A stretch of DNA of 64,000 bases from assembly GCA_045589455.1 (NCBI GenBank), contig JAZNPC010000066.1, positions 62,001 to 126,000 on the forward strand, written 5' to 3'. This document shows positions 8,376 to 15,844 of the stretch, in pieces. The notes under the pieces were generated by a model, which ran no database searches, was not told the DNA's origin, and worked only from the letters and a program-made list of their open reading frames with translations. Within the stretch, counting starts at the first letter, position 1; every line of letters begins with the position of its first letter. A program made the position numbers and the translations under genes. The stretch comes from RGIG990 sp045589455. Lineage in GTDB: Bacteria > Verrucomicrobiota > Kiritimatiellia > RFP12 > UBA3636.

Positions 8376-9005
8376 ATGCGCCTCTTGATTACAGCAGGAC
8401 CTACACGCGAGCATATTGACCCAGTTCGTTTTTTAAGCAATTGCTCTACAGGTAAAATGGGCTTTGCAATTGCTGAAGCAGCAATTGCTGCCGGACATGA
8501 GGTTGAGCTAATTGCAGGACCTGTTTCAATTACTCCTCCTGCAAAAGCAAATTATACCCCAGTTGTTTCTGCTCGCGATATGCTAGCAGCAGTAATGAAA
8601 TATTTGCCAACTGTTGATGCTGTAATAATGACAGCTGCGGTTGCTGACTGGCGGCCTGCAGAGCAAGCTCAGGATAAATTAAAAAAGCACACAATGGAGC
8701 CAGTGATTAAGCTTGTGCCAAACCCAGATATTTTAAGCGAAATAAAAAAAGTAAAAACAAATCAGCTAATAATTGGGTTTGCAGCAGAAACTCGTAATGC
8801 TCTTGAATATGCAAAGGATAAGCTTGAGCGTAAGGGCTTAGATATGATTGTGGCAAATGATGTTTCTCAGCCTGGTGCCGGCTTTGCTGTGGACACAAAT
8901 ATTGTTAGCTTTGTAACTCGTTCTGGCGTTGAGCATATGCCTTTGATGTCTAAGCTAGATGTGGGTAAGGAAATAATTAAGCGGATAGAAGGTAAAGCGC
9001 TATAA
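8376..9005 (+). CDS. coaB: Phosphopantothenate-cysteine ligase (stand-alone CoaB)
   Basis: The 209-residue protein is the CoaB half of the usual bifunctional CoaBC (Dfp). It starts MRLLITAGPTREHIDPVRFL and contains SNCSTGKMGFAIAEA, the AAVADWRP segment and IGFAAET with the conserved family spacing. It joins cysteine to 4'-phosphopantothenate in coenzyme A synthesis. The flavin decarboxylase (CoaC) half is absent here and would have to be encoded elsewhere. The gene lies ten bases behind cdaR in the same direction. Confidence 0.9.
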   Translation: MRLLITAGPTREHIDPVRFLSNCSTGKMGFAIAEAAIAAGHEVELIAGPVSITPPAKANYTPVVSARDMLAAVMKYLPTVDAVIMTAAVADWRPAEQAQDKLKKHTMEPVIKLVPNPDILSEIKKVKTNQLIIGFAAETRNALEYAKDKLERKGLDMIVANDVSQPGAGFAVDTNIVSFVTRSGVEHMPLMSKLDVGKEIIKRIEGKAL

Positions 9006-9033
9006 ACTATTAATTTTGAATAAAGGAGAGGTT

Positions 9034-9429
9034 ATGGAAAATATTAAAGGTATTCATCATGTTGCACTAGTAACAAATGATTTTCAGCGTTCAATGGAAT
9101 TTTATCAAAAGCTAGGACTAACTCCATACATTGGTTGGGGTGAAGGAGCAAGCCGCATTCAGCTAATGACAATTGGTAATGGGGCATATCTAGAGATTTT
9201 TGCTAATGGCGATGGTGACACCACAGAGCCAAAGCGTTTCATTCACCTTGCATTAGAGGTGCAGGATGTTGACGCTGCATATGAAACAGCTCTTGCAGCA
9301 GGCGCTACATCAAAGATAGCACCAAAGGTTGTTGCATTGGAATCAGATCCTGTAAAGGCGACCTTGAACTGCGCTTTTGTATTTGGCCCTGATGGAGAAG
9401 TAATTGAGTTTTTCCGTCAGCTAGTTTAA
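9034..9429 (+). CDS. VOC-family protein (glyoxalase-like fold)
   Basis: The start is the ATG at 9034 after a clear AAAGGAGAGG; an upstream TTG is disregarded because it precedes that site. The 131-residue protein has the paired beta-alpha-beta-beta-beta modules of the VOC fold. Likely metal ligands are the His of GIHHVALV, Glu in YLEIFANG, His in FIHLALEV and Glu in GEVIEFFRQ. The pattern resembles glyoxalase I and lactoylglutathione lyase-like proteins, but the substrate cannot be named. It sits between coaB and a phosphodiesterase-like gene. Confidence 0.85.
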   Translation: MENIKGIHHVALVTNDFQRSMEFYQKLGLTPYIGWGEGASRIQLMTIGNGAYLEIFANGDGDTTEPKRFIHLALEVQDVDAAYETALAAGATSKIAPKVVALESDPVKATLNCAFVFGPDGEVIEFFRQLV

Positions 9430-9442
9430 CGAATAGGTATAG

Positions 9443-10714
9443 ATGAAGCATTTAATTGTTAATGTAGCAGGACTTGGCTGGGAGACAATCCAGCGCTTTG
9501 GGTTTACCCAATTAAATGGGTATGCCTTTAGAAATGCTTCATCTGTATTTCCTGCTGTTACATGTACTGTCCAAGCTAGCTTAAGAACGGCGCAGGAGGC
9601 CCGCTGCCACGGAATGACCTCAAATGGTGTGTTCCTACGTAATTTGCAGCGTCCTGCCTTTTGGGAGCAATCCTCGCAGCTTGTCGTAGGAGAGCGTGTT
9701 TGGGCGTCTGCCCGCGAGAATGGCTACTCTGTAGGAATGTTCTATTTTCAGCAGAGTCTTGGCGAAGCCGTTGATGAGCTAATTTCCCCATGGCCTATCC
9801 ATAAGCATCATGGTGGAATGATTCTAAAGAATTATTCTCGTCCAACAAATAAAAAGCCAGCTGGCTATGACGAGAATTTCCCGCTCCAGCAATATTGGGG
9901 ACCATTGGCAAATGCAAGGGTTGGAAATAGAATCGTAAATGACATTGTTGCTTTTGCAGAGTGTGATATTGCATTTGTTTATATTCCAACTCTTGATTAT
10001 GATTTCCAGCGTTATCCTGCTACACACAAAAAGTGTGTAAAGGCAATTGAGTTATTAAAGCAGCAGCTAGAGAAATTATTTGCTTTTGCAAAGCAACAAA
10101 ATGCAGAGATAACAATAATTGGTGATTATGAAATTACTGAGGTGACTCTGCCACCAGCGCAGCCAAATCTCACCTTGCGTAATGCCGGATATTTTGCTAC
10201 GCGCAGTGTAAATGGTCATCTATATCCAGATTTCAATCATTCGCGAGCATTTGCGATGGTAGATCATGAGATTGCTCATGTGTACATTCGCGACGAAAAG
10301 GATATCGCAGAAATAAAGGCTTGTTTAGAAGCTACAGGTGAGTATTCTATTGTAGAAGAGCGCACGCCTCAAGCAGAGTGGGGTAATGCGACAGCTGGCG
10401 AGCTATTGATACAAGCAAAGCAAGGCTCTTGGTGTGCATATCCTTGGTGGACTCTGCCACAAGAAGCTCCTGACTATGCCACACACATAGACATACACTC
10501 TAAGCCTGGCTATGACCCTTGTGAGCTCTTCTTTGAGCGTTGGACATTTCCACCAAAAACCTGTCAGGATTTAACTCGCATAAAAGGCACTCATGGCCAT
10601 AAATGTGAGGTTGCATATTTAAGCACATTGCCACAAATTGTTGGCACCACATTTATTGAGCTTGCTGAAGCAATTGCTACTTGGTGCCGTTCTCTTCCAC
10701 CGAAAGGAAAATAA
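9443..10714 (+). CDS. Type I phosphodiesterase / alkaline phosphatase superfamily protein
   Basis: The protein has 423 residues and no signal peptide. The likely nucleophile threonine is in SVFPAVTCTVQAS. Later superfamily features include YIPTLDYDFQR, GDYEIT, VDHEIAHVYIRD and the end-of-domain THGH. The first metal aspartate expected near the N-terminus (D-G-L/M) is replaced in the sequence NVAGLGWE. The overall pattern matches a subfamily of nucleotide-pyrophosphatase-like proteins found in several bacterial phyla, including with ebo gene clusters, as far as I recall; no other ebo gene is present. The substrate is unknown. Confidence 0.75.
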   Translation: MKHLIVNVAGLGWETIQRFGFTQLNGYAFRNASSVFPAVTCTVQASLRTAQEARCHGMTSNGVFLRNLQRPAFWEQSSQLVVGERVWASARENGYSVGMFYFQQSLGEAVDELISPWPIHKHHGGMILKNYSRPTNKKPAGYDENFPLQQYWGPLANARVGNRIVNDIVAFAECDIAFVYIPTLDYDFQRYPATHKKCVKAIELLKQQLEKLFAFAKQQNAEITIIGDYEITEVTLPPAQPNLTLRNAGYFATRSVNGHLYPDFNHSRAFAMVDHEIAHVYIRDEKDIAEIKACLEATGEYSIVEERTPQAEWGNATAGELLIQAKQGSWCAYPWWTLPQEAPDYATHIDIHSKPGYDPCELFFERWTFPPKTCQDLTRIKGTHGHKCEVAYLSTLPQIVGTTFIELAEAIATWCRSLPPKGK

Positions 10715-10716
10715 GT

Positions 10717-11889
10717 ATGAAAGCGGTAGAAGTTACTTTAAAGGATTTTTTCAAAAATAGCGTTACATATATTACTCCTTCCTTTCAGCGTCCATATGAT
10801 TGGCGCGGAGGAGATGTTCGTAAATATTTAAATGCTGTTCAGAACCATGTGAGTGGAGGCTTCTTCTGTGGCTCGGTTGTTGGCATGAAGCTAACAAACC
10901 AGCCATCAGGCACAAAGCGTGCAGGAGTAGAGCAGACCCTGCCACAAAAGCTTCTTTTGATTGATGGTAATCATAGATTGATAACAGCGTTAATTTGTTT
11001 ACTTGTGGTAAGAGATTTGCTTAAAGCACATCATTCTGATGCAGTAGAGAAAATTAATAACACGATTTTCTTTAACTATGATTCTAATGGTTTACCACAT
11101 TTTAAATATATTTTGCCACGCCATGATAGGCAGGTTTTTGAGGCTTTAGTTAAAGAGCAGGAGGTATCCTCAAAGGCGAGCACAATTCTTCGTGCATATA
11201 AATGTGTTTTAGAGGAATTAAAGGATGTTACTGAGCCAATTCTTAGAAGCTATTGTGAGCGCATATTTGTGGATTTCTCTTTTGTTCTATTAACGCTAGA
11301 TGAGGATGAGGACCCTTATCCAATCTTTAAGCTCTTGTCTGTGCCTGAGCAGGATTTTACACAAAAGGGACTGAAGGAATATAATCGTTTTTCAGATGAT
11401 CCTCAGCTGATGGCTCTTATAGCAGGAGGTGAGTCAAGTGATGTTGAATTCAAGGAACGCACACTTAGCTCAATGCAGGGAAGCACCAAGCAGCCTAATG
11501 CATCGTTCTCCGTGCTTCGCACAGTGGCTGGCTTTATGAATAGCCGCAAGGGTGGAATCTTGCTTATTGGTGTATGTGATGATGGAAAGCCACGTGGTGT
11601 AGAATCAGAGTATCCCATTGTTGATAAGGGCAAGAGCAATCGCGATGGCTACTTGTTGTATTTAAATAATGTGCTACGGATGCGACTTTCTATAGAAAAC
11701 CCATTTAGGTTTTATTCGGTTGAGCTACGAACAGTTCAGAAGCGAGATGTGTGCGTTATAAAAATTGCTCCTGCAACTGCACCTGTATATCTTGATAAGC
11801 ATTTGTTTGTTCGCTCTGGCAATCAAACAATTGAGATGCTTGGACCAGATCTTGTTAATTACGTAAACACACGCTGGCCACAACAATAG
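10717..11889 (+). CDS. DUF262-AlbA_2 (Schlafen-type) fusion protein
   Basis: The ATG at 10717 follows AAAGGAAAA and lies two bases after the previous stop; an earlier TTG lies inside the preceding gene. Residues 1-220 resemble DUF262 (GmrS/ParB-like): FQRPYDW at 23-29 and LLIDGNHRLITAL at 80-92, where the family usually has DGQQR. Residues 238-390 match the AlbA_2 domain: ESSDVEFKER, FMNSRKGGILLIGV and HLFVRSGNQT. DUF262 proteins often restrict phage DNA as NTP-dependent nucleases, and AlbA_2 domains occur in putative regulators and Schlafen-like nucleases. No HNH (DUF1524) domain is visible. A defence role is inferred, not shown. Confidence 0.75.
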   Translation: MKAVEVTLKDFFKNSVTYITPSFQRPYDWRGGDVRKYLNAVQNHVSGGFFCGSVVGMKLTNQPSGTKRAGVEQTLPQKLLLIDGNHRLITALICLLVVRDLLKAHHSDAVEKINNTIFFNYDSNGLPHFKYILPRHDRQVFEALVKEQEVSSKASTILRAYKCVLEELKDVTEPILRSYCERIFVDFSFVLLTLDEDEDPYPIFKLLSVPEQDFTQKGLKEYNRFSDDPQLMALIAGGESSDVEFKERTLSSMQGSTKQPNASFSVLRTVAGFMNSRKGGILLIGVCDDGKPRGVESEYPIVDKGKSNRDGYLLYLNNVLRMRLSIENPFRFYSVELRTVQKRDVCVIKIAPATAPVYLDKHLFVRSGNQTIEMLGPDLVNYVNTRWPQQ

Positions 11890-12154
11890 TATGCACATAC
11901 ACAGATAGGCACACGTAGGCTAGTGCACTTGCGACAGTTATTATCCGTGCACGTGACGCCGAAGGGACGCAGAGACGCATTATAATAAATGAAGAATGAA
12001 GAATGAAGAATGAATAATTCAGGTAGAGTTGAGTGGTTTTTTCTCCATTCTCGCGTCTAATCTCGTTCGCTGCGTCCTCTGCGTCTCTGCGTCCATTCTT
12101 CGCACTTTTAGCCACCACATGCATAAGCCCCGCGTCTCTGCCTTCTCGTGGTCG

Positions 12155-12309
12155 AACACACTAGCGCTTGGAAGTTGCCTTTGCGACAACAAGAGCAAAA
12201 CTAGGCAACGACAAGCGGTAGTGTTATCACAGAACCCACCACGCAAGCCTCCGCGTCCTCTGCGTCCTCCGCGTCTCTGCGTCCCCTCTTCGCACTTCTA
12301 GCCATCACG
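12155..12309 (+). repeat. Composite dispersed repeat, copy 2
   Basis: The palindrome at 12155-12225 has ends AACACACTAGCGCTTG and CAAGCGGTAGTGTT. It is followed after about ten bases by a GCGTC-rich module ending CGCACTTCTAGCCATCAC. The order and spacing match copy 1 at 6214-6390. A further module copy, ending CGCACTTTTAGCCACCAC, lies just upstream at 12060-12118. Confidence 0.7.
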
Positions 12310-12349
12310 TGCATCTGCTCCGCGTCTCCTAACCTCCGAGCCTCCTAAC

Positions 12350-12421
12350 CTCCGTGTTTCGCCGAAGGCCAGAGCGGGATCGTTTAAATCGTTTCACTCG
12401 TTGCTTACGCCTAACACGGAG
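12350..12421 (+). repeat. 72-base MITE-like unit, copy A
   Basis: The unit begins CTCCGTGTT and ends AACACGGAG, a perfect 9-base terminal inverted repeat. The interior contains CGCCGAAGGCCAGAGCGGGA and GTTTAAATCGTTTCACTCGT. It matches copy B at 12499-12570 with one visible mismatch. Confidence 0.8.
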
Positions 12422-12498
12422 ACGCGGAGGCGCGGAGAAAAGTGATAGCAATTATTACAACAACCACAGCATCCCTCCGCGCCTCCGTTCTCTTTATT

Positions 12499-12570
12499 CT
12501 CCGTGTTTCGCCGAAGGCCAGAGCGGGAGCGTTTAAATCGTTTCACTCGTTGCTTACGCCTAACACGGAG
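12499..12570 (+). repeat. 72-base MITE-like unit, copy B
   Basis: This is a second copy of the unit at 12350-12421 with the same terminal inverted repeats and the same length; it differs at one base (G for T after AGAGCGGGA). GC-rich CTCCGCG/CGCGGAG sequence flanks both copies, so the inverted symmetry extends beyond the 9-base ends. Confidence 0.8.
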
Positions 12571-12637
12571 TACGGAGACGCGGAGAGGTTTGGGAAGATA
12601 TTGGAGAAAGGGGTTACAGCCCTTTGCTTGCTGACAG

Positions 12638-12690
12638 TATGACAGTATGATAGTTTGACAGTATGATAGTTTGCGAGTTTGCGAGTTAAA
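12638..12690. repeat. Short tandem repeats (ACAGTATGATAGTTTG type)
   Basis: Irregular tandem copies of GACAGTATGA and TGATAGTTTG, then two copies of GCGAGTTT. No coding potential; probably slippage-derived. Confidence 0.6.
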
Positions 12691-12731
12691 AAGTGAATAT
12701 GAGGGTGGCAAAGCCGCCCGGTGTTGCTGGG

Positions 12732-12855
12732 GCGAGAGGTGGCAAGGTGCTAAACCTTTGCCTCCTCTCGCTTTCCTCATCAATCGCTTGCACACCACCA
12801 CCCAAGAATATTCAGATGTTTAGATGCGAGACGCTCTGCTTCCTCATAGCGTCTC
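12732..12855. other. Two stable hairpins of unknown role
   Basis: GCGAGAGGTGGCAAGGT (12732-12748) pairs with ACCTTTGCCTCCTCTCGC (12754-12771), nearly 17 pairs around a five-base loop. Further on, GAGACGCT (12828-12835) pairs perfectly with AGCGTCTC (12848-12855). They could be decayed mobile-element ends or a structured RNA; sequence alone does not decide. Confidence 0.45.
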
Positions 12856-12940
12856 AGCGTAAGCTAATGGAATCGGCAATACTGAAATTAGCGATATTTC
12901 AACAGGTCGTTTCTGTAGGGGTGGTAAATGTAAAATAAAA

Positions 12941-12967
12941 GAGGCACGCTTTTCTTTGCGTGCCTCT
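12941..12967 (-). terminator. Rho-independent terminator after the LRR gene pair
   Basis: GAGGCACGC pairs perfectly with GCGTGCCTC. On the minus strand the hairpin is followed by TTTTATTTTA. It lies nine bases past the stop of the LRR gene at 12976. Confidence 0.9.
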
Positions 12968-12975
12968 TAAAATTT

Positions 12976-14298
12976 TTAGTCGATTAAAATTAGTGTTCCT
13001 ACGACAGGCATTAATGATAACCATTGAGTACCTGTCGGACTGCGTCCCACAACTAATTTACCCAATACTCTTGCATTCTCAGGATATTGGTATTGTGGTG
13101 TTTTTTCTACTTCTGGAACTTCAGCAATAGGAGTAAATACATACCCACTTACAGTTCCGTTTGTATAAGAATTTACATACTCTGGTGTAACCAAAAAATT
13201 ACTTCTCTCTGTACCGCTATTTTGCTTGAAAATACCATCAGCATTATCAACTACAGGTGGTGGACCATAAAAATAATAATCACAGTCTTTTACTTTTTCA
13301 AAAGTATATGCAGTAAACGAATTTAATGTTGCTGGAAATCTTATTTCTGGAATTAAATTTGTATGTTTAAAGGTTGAATTCATTGTAGTAAAAGTACATT
13401 TACTAAAATCTAATGCCGTAGTGAGCTTTTGGGCACTGGAGAATGCTCCAGAGCCAAGGTTTGTTACATTAGGATATTCACTAGGGATAAGTTTTTCTAT
13501 ATTAGAACTTGAAAAGCAATTTATCCCAAACCCAGTAATAGAAGAGTTCAAAATAACCTCTGTTAAATTTGTGGTTGATTCAAAAGCACGATCTCCTACT
13601 TGTCCATAAATATTTGGTAAAATTACTCTTGTAATTGCCGATTTCTTAAAATTCTCAGTTCCTCCTAAGCTTAGTTTTCCATAGCAAATGATATCCTGAG
13701 CAAGGTTTGCACATCCATTAAAAACTCCACCACCCAAATATGATAAAGTCTCTGGGAGAACCTCTGTTCCTAAAGTTGTTAATGTTGAAGAAGCCAAAGA
13801 CAAGTCTCCTAATGACTCTAATTTTGTACATACATTTAGATTGATAGATGTAATTAAACTATTTTGAAATGCTTGATTACCAATTGATGTTAATTCACTA
13901 CCTTCTTCAATTACAACATCGCCAGTTAAATATTTTTTGGGGTTAGAATTTGATTGAAAACTATAACCGTCGATTGTTTTTACTGTTTTAGGAATAGTAA
14001 TTCCGTTAATGGTTTGATTGCGTAATGATGTATTTATTCCAATCAAAGAATAATCCGTCTGACCATCATCAATATCACTATTTAATGCTATTAGGTCAAG
14101 CTTGCCTTCTCCAGATTGAATAACCTTAGAGATTTTAAAATCTCCTTCGCTTCCAGATTTTTGACATTGTAAAATCCAATCGCCATCTGATACCTCGAAG
14201 GTAGAGCCTGAAGATGTGATTTCCCATGCAGCTTGTGCTGTAAGCATTGTGCCGAGAATCGCTAGTGAAGAAGTAATTTTTGTAAATGCAGTTTTCAT
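12976..14298 (-). CDS. Secreted BspA-like leucine-rich-repeat protein (paralogue 1)
   Basis: The ATG at 14298 gives a normal signal peptide (MKTAFTKITSSLAILGTMLT, cut after AQA); the longer frame would start at TTG. The mature protein begins AWEITSSGSTFEVSDG and carries LRR_5/BspA-type repeats such as LTSIGNQAFQNSLITSINL and KTVKTIDGYSF. It is about 440 residues, close to its neighbour at 14356, with which it shares sequence throughout. It ends QWLSLMPVVGTLILID, one of five similar C-termini in the window. BspA-type proteins often act as surface adhesins; a surface role here is inferred. Confidence 0.88.
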   Translation of the reverse strand: MKTAFTKITSSLAILGTMLTAQAAWEITSSGSTFEVSDGDWILQCQKSGSEGDFKISKVIQSGEGKLDLIALNSDIDDGQTDYSLIGINTSLRNQTINGITIPKTVKTIDGYSFQSNSNPKKYLTGDVVIEEGSELTSIGNQAFQNSLITSINLNVCTKLESLGDLSLASSTLTTLGTEVLPETLSYLGGGVFNGCANLAQDIICYGKLSLGGTENFKKSAITRVILPNIYGQVGDRAFESTTNLTEVILNSSITGFGINCFSSSNIEKLIPSEYPNVTNLGSGAFSSAQKLTTALDFSKCTFTTMNSTFKHTNLIPEIRFPATLNSFTAYTFEKVKDCDYYFYGPPPVVDNADGIFKQNSGTERSNFLVTPEYVNSYTNGTVSGYVFTPIAEVPEVEKTPQYQYPENARVLGKLVVGRSPTGTQWLSLMPVVGTLILID

Positions 14299-14355
14299 TT
14301 TTTTTGTATGATGAGTTAAAAAGAGGTTTGATAGTTTCAAACCGATTGATTGTAA

Positions 14356-15681
14356 TTATTGAATTAAAATTATTGTTCCTAGCTCAGGGATTAGTGATAA
14401 CCAGTGAGTACCAACTGGAGCTGTACCGACAGCAATCTTACCAATGATTCTTCCTTCTTTTGGGTATTGATAGGTGTCTGTTTTTTCTGAATCAGGAACC
14501 TCGCTTAGTGGTGTAAAGTTATACCCTGAAACGGTGTTGTTTGTCCACGCGGTTACATTCTCTTCTAGCACCAAGATATTACTTCTGGAATTTCCATTAA
14601 AATTTTGAAACGAGCCTGCTCCAACAGCTGGAGGTAGTCCATAAAAATAGAAATCGCAATCCTTAACCAATTTAAAGACATATTCAGTAATTTGTGTTAA
14701 GGTTGCAGGAAGGTGAATTTCAGGAAGGTTATTGCATGAACTAAATGATTGTCCAGTTAATCCAGTAAAGGTTGCATTTTTAAAATTCAAAGGTGTTGTA
14801 AGAGCTGTGCTACCAAAAGCATAACTCCCTATAGAAGTTATGTTAGGAAGTTTTTCTGGATAAAAGGTTTTTAATGAAGTACAGCTTTGAAACACTTGAA
14901 TATCAAACTTTGTTATTTTAGAACTTAAAACAACATTTGTAAGTTGTTTTGCTTCTGCACAAAAATATGGCCCGATAACTCCAGAGGCATTGGGGAAGCA
15001 AATAGATGTCACACTTGTCTTTTTGAAATGTGAACCGCCAGAAAAATCAAGTGAGGAATTGCAACTTATATCATTACTTAATAAAGAACATTCAGTAAAA
15101 GCACCTGTACCCAACGTTTTCAGAGTGTTTGGTAAAATGCCAGTTCCAATAGTTGTCAGTTTTGAGCAAGTAGCAAAAGCATAATTTCCAATAGATTCAA
15201 GCTTTGTACATGCATCTAAATTGATTTTTGTGAGTTGAGCTTTTTGGAATGCTTGGTATGTGATTGTTGTTAATTCACTCCCTTCTTCGATAAAAACTTC
15301 GCCAGTTATGTAGTTCTCAGTTTTCTCAGGATTAAATGCGTATTGTTCTATTACTTTAAGTGTCTTAGGAAAAGTTATATTTTTTATAGCCGCATTTCTA
15401 AATGCTTTTTGAGTTATTTTTGTTAAAGAATAGTTTTTCTCTGGTGTATCGATATCACTATTTAAGGCAATTAAATCAATATCTGCATCTGCACTTGAAA
15501 CGAAACCAGTAATAAAGAAATCTCCTTCGCTACCAGAAGTTTGACACTTTAGTGTCCAAGTGCCATCCGATACCTCGAAGGTAGAACCTGAGGTTGATGT
15601 GATTTCCCATGCAGCTTGTGCTGTAAGCATTGTGCAAGCAAAAGCAACTGCAGTTGTTGCCTTTAATATAATTTTTTTCAT
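14356..15681 (-). CDS. Secreted BspA-like leucine-rich-repeat protein (paralogue 2)
   Basis: The 441-residue protein begins with a signal peptide (MKKIILKATTAVAFACTMLT, cut after AQA) and a clear GGAGAG site. The mature start AWEITSTSGSTFEVSDG is nearly identical to that of the next gene at 12976. LRR_5 repeats run through the protein (for example LTTITYQAFQKAQLTKINL). It ends HWLSLIPELGTIILIQ. The pair is a recent tandem duplication with divergence in the repeats, likely co-transcribed and ending at the terminator at 12941. Confidence 0.9.
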   Translation of the reverse strand: MKKIILKATTAVAFACTMLTAQAAWEITSTSGSTFEVSDGTWTLKCQTSGSEGDFFITGFVSSADADIDLIALNSDIDTPEKNYSLTKITQKAFRNAAIKNITFPKTLKVIEQYAFNPEKTENYITGEVFIEEGSELTTITYQAFQKAQLTKINLDACTKLESIGNYAFATCSKLTTIGTGILPNTLKTLGTGAFTECSLLSNDISCNSSLDFSGGSHFKKTSVTSICFPNASGVIGPYFCAEAKQLTNVVLSSKITKFDIQVFQSCTSLKTFYPEKLPNITSIGSYAFGSTALTTPLNFKNATFTGLTGQSFSSCNNLPEIHLPATLTQITEYVFKLVKDCDFYFYGLPPAVGAGSFQNFNGNSRSNILVLEENVTAWTNNTVSGYNFTPLSEVPDSEKTDTYQYPKEGRIIGKIAVGTAPVGTHWLSLIPELGTIILIQ

Positions 15682-15814
15682 AATTCTCTCCAGTAAAAAA
15701 GTATCAATTTTATAAAAACAATGAAATAATATTATCTATTTGATTATCAAAATTTTAACACAATCTAGGTTTGTTAGTAAAGAAATAAAAAGAGTGACAA
15801 ATATAAAAATAAAA

Positions 15815-15837
15815 GACGTGAGCCTTTGCCCACGCCT
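15815..15837 (-). terminator. Rho-independent terminator after RNase Y
   Basis: On the minus strand GGCGTGGGC pairs with GCTCACGTC (two G-U pairs) around AAAG, followed by TTTTATTTTTA. It lies just beyond the rny stop. Confidence 0.85.
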
Positions 15838-15844
15838 TTGTATT

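Larger units (their letters stand above)
11890..12975. other. Repeat-rich intergenic region, no gene
   Basis: About 1.1 kb between convergent genes. Contents in order: a GAAGAAT tandem run (about 11990-12013), GCGTC-rich modules (12060-12118 and 12235-12309), a palindromic unit (12155-12225), two copies of a 72-base unit with inverted ends (12350 and 12499), a GACAGTATGATAGTTT tandem run (12638-12690), and two hairpins (12732-12771 and 12828-12855). Open frames here are short, overlap one another on both strands and have no ribosome sites or family resemblance, so none is accepted as a gene. Confidence 0.75.

Noticed and set aside
12029..12938. Several overlapping frames of 60-135 residues on both strands in the repeat zone
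   Set aside because: They run through GC-rich repeats and hairpins, overlap each other and lack ribosome sites or protein-like composition.
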